DNA of 64,000 nt from an uncultured Porphyromonadaceae bacterium (lineage in GTDB: Bacteria; Bacteroidota; Bacteroidia; Bacteroidales; Muribaculaceae), in contig URSD01000002.1 in the NCBI GenBank assembly GCA_900550395.1, positions 66,604-130,603 on the forward strand. The letters run 5' to 3'. Positions 62,540 through 64,000 of the stretch are shown here, in pieces. The position numbers and the translations under genes were made by a program. The notes below the pieces were generated by a model. That model did no database searches, was not told the DNA's origin, and saw only the letters and a list, made by a program, of their open reading frames with translations. Each line of letters begins with the position of its first letter. Position 1 is the first letter of the stretch.

Positions 62540-63771
62540 TGAAACTTTCCATAATCATCATCGGCGACGAAATACTGATAGGTCAGGTCACCGACACAAA
62601 TTCAGGAGCCATAGCGCGCACATTCGGCCCACAGGGATGGGACATCGCCGGCGTGCGCACCGTGGCCGACGACGGCGACGCCATCCGCGGCGCCATAGAG
62701 GACGCACTGAGCGAATCGCAGCTCGTGATATGCACGGGCGGCCTCGGTCCCACCAAGGACGACATCACCAAGCACATCCTCACCGACATCTTCGGCGGTC
62801 CGCTGGTACGCGACGAAAGCGTGACGGCCAATATTGAACGCGTATTCGCCCTGCGCCATTTGCAGATGAACGCGCTCACCGCCTCGCAGGCCGACGTGCC
62901 GGCATCCTGCACCGTAATCCAGAACCGCCTCGGCACGGCGCCCATCATGTGCTTTTTCCGCGACGGACGCATGCTGGTGTCGATGCCGGGCGTACCGTTC
63001 GAGACCGAGGGGATGCTTCCGGAAGTGGCGCAGGCCGTGGCCGGTCACTTCCACACAGCCACCGCGCTGCGCCACCACTGCCTGATGGTGGGAGGCATAA
63101 CGGAATCGGCTCTCGCCGAACGGCTTGCCGAATGGGAAAACGACCTGCCCGACTACCTGCACCTCGCCTACCTGCCCACCCCGGGGCTGATACGCCTGCG
63201 CCTTGACGGACGCGGCGACGACGCGTCACATATCGACGCCGAGATGAGTCGCCGAATCGAGGAACTGAAAAAACTTGTCGGCGACAATCTCCGCTACGAC
63301 GGCGACGCCACGGCTGCCGAAATACTGCTGGACGCATGCCGTCGCAAGGGCTATACGCTCGGAACGGCCGAGAGCTGCACCGGCGGCACCATAGCTCAGC
63401 GCATCACGGCTATAGCCGGATGCTCCGACGTGTTCAAGGGCTCCGTCATCAGCTATTGCAACGAAGTCAAGGCCACTGTGCTCGGTGTATCCGAGGCCGA
63501 CCTCCGCGAACACGGCGCCGTAAGCCGCGAGGTCGTGGAACAGATGGCACAGGGCGCCATCCGCACCCTCGACTGCGACTGCGCGGTAGCCACAAGCGGT
63601 ATTGCAGGACCGGGAGGAGCCACACCGGGAAAGCCGGTAGGTACAGTATGGATAGCTGCCACCACGCCCACCCGCACCGAAAGCCGTCTGCTGCATCTGC
63701 CCGGAAACCGTTCGCGGGTCATCGACCGCGCCGCCACCGAGGCAATGCTTCTTCTTGCGTCGATTATTTGA
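62539..63771 (+). CDS. cinA: CinA: nicotinamide-nucleotide amidase/competence-damage protein
   Basis: The 410-residue protein has two parts. The N-terminal MoaB-like domain (about 1-170) has IIIGDEILIGQVTDTNSGAIAR and ICTGGLGPTKDDITK, linked to ADP-ribose pyrophosphatase activity in some homologues. The C-terminal PncC domain (about 250-410) has GTAESCTGGTIAQRITAIAGCSDVFKGSVISYCNEVK and SGIAGPGGATPGKPVGTVW, which deamidates NMN for NAD recycling. It is coupled to tsaD through the overlapping TGATG. Confidence 0.96.
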   Translation: MKLSIIIIGDEILIGQVTDTNSGAIARTFGPQGWDIAGVRTVADDGDAIRGAIEDALSESQLVICTGGLGPTKDDITKHILTDIFGGPLVRDESVTANIERVFALRHLQMNALTASQADVPASCTVIQNRLGTAPIMCFFRDGRMLVSMPGVPFETEGMLPEVAQAVAGHFHTATALRHHCLMVGGITESALAERLAEWENDLPDYLHLAYLPTPGLIRLRLDGRGDDASHIDAEMSRRIEELKKLVGDNLRYDGDATAAEILLDACRRKGYTLGTAESCTGGTIAQRITAIAGCSDVFKGSVISYCNEVKATVLGVSEADLREHGAVSREVVEQMAQGAIRTLDCDCAVATSGIAGPGGATPGKPVGTVWIAATTPTRTESRLLHLPGNRSRVIDRAATEAMLLLASII

Positions 63772-64000
63772 TAGTTTATAGTTTATACTCTGAGGGCGAG
63801 ACACCTAAAGACAAAAGGTCAAAAGCAACAAAAGTTTTTATAGAGCATAAGCCCTAAAGTATTGATAAAAAAACAGCCGCATGCTGGTACCTGGGCATGC
63901 GGCTGGATGTGTGTTTGTGCGCTGTGCGTGCTGGCCGAGCTTGGCTCGATGCGGGTCACAAGGCAACCCTGACGTCGGGGACTATCACCTAACACAACGG
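63772..64000. other. Right-end segment without a recognised gene
   Basis: These 229 bases hold the leftward terminator at 63867-63905 and no protein frame I can support. The last 95 bases are GC-rich and could belong to a leftward RNA or gene that continues past the edge. Confidence 0.5.
63867..63905 (-). terminator. Leftward intrinsic terminator
   Basis: CAGCCGCATGC (63874-63884) and GCATGCGGCTG (63895-63905) form an exact 11-base stem with a 10-base loop. On the minus strand it is followed by seven T (63873-63867). It implies a leftward transcript entering from beyond the window, and may also slow rightward transcription after cinA. Confidence 0.85.

Overview
The window looks like a chromosome segment of a Bacteroidales gut bacterium, most likely of the Muribaculaceae type (the family is inference; Bacteroidales is well supported). 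Promoters match the Bacteroidota form (-33 TTG/TTTG, -7 TAnnTTTG). PorT-like, TIGR02757 and HsdR-N-like proteins and the NusG-type regulator ahead of a capsule operon are also typical of that order. Housekeeping regions are GC-rich. The capsule operon is clearly more AT-rich, most of all at about 11.6-17.4 kb.

Layout. 1-3.5 kb: tilS (cut by the left edge), then pheS, nth, a TRIC/UPF0126 membrane protein and a GtrA protein. 3.5-5.0 kb: a secreted GH43-CBM6 glycosidase and a small leftward gene. 5.0-5.6 kb: a regulatory region with a perfect 17-bp inverted repeat enclosing a leftward promoter, so a probable invertible promoter now pointing away from the capsule genes. 5.6-33.7 kb: a rightward capsular/exopolysaccharide operon of 25 genes. 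It starts with a fusion of a catalytically degenerate tyrosine-recombinase domain to a NusG/UpxY-like antiterminator. Wza and Wzc export proteins, a DUF218 protein, the Wzx flippase, 13 glycosyltransferases (GT10, GT2, GT4, GT32-like, GNT-I-like, GT26), UDP-galactopyranose mutase, four membrane acyltransferases, a hexapeptide acetyltransferase and a Wzy polymerase follow. It ends at a strong two-way terminator. 33.7-40.0 kb: a large secreted protein with a T9SS-like C-terminus, then an etfB-etfA-acyl-CoA dehydrogenase operon. 40.2 kb: tRNA-His. 40.4-46.8 kb: a TIGR02757 protein facing a tripartite RND efflux operon. 46.9-50.9 kb: cmk-ispH-exonuclease-lipoprotein-exonuclease, and fabG. 51.0-63.8 kb: a LolC/E-like permease, rsfS-ftsH-(REC-like/PEP-binding protein)-(coiled-coil protein), holA, an HsdR-N-like protein, a PorT-like protein, tsaD-cinA. 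The last 230 bases hold a leftward terminator and nothing else I recognise.

The most notable system is the 5.0-7.0 kb control module. An invertible promoter sits directly before a gene whose product joins a recombinase-derived DNA-binding fold to a transcription-elongation domain. The recombinase half has lost the Arg, His/Arg and Tyr positions expected for catalysis, so it probably no longer cuts DNA. It may bind the inverted repeats or the leader region while the NusG-like half helps RNA polymerase through the roughly 28-kb operon. In the orientation given here the switch appears OFF for the capsule.
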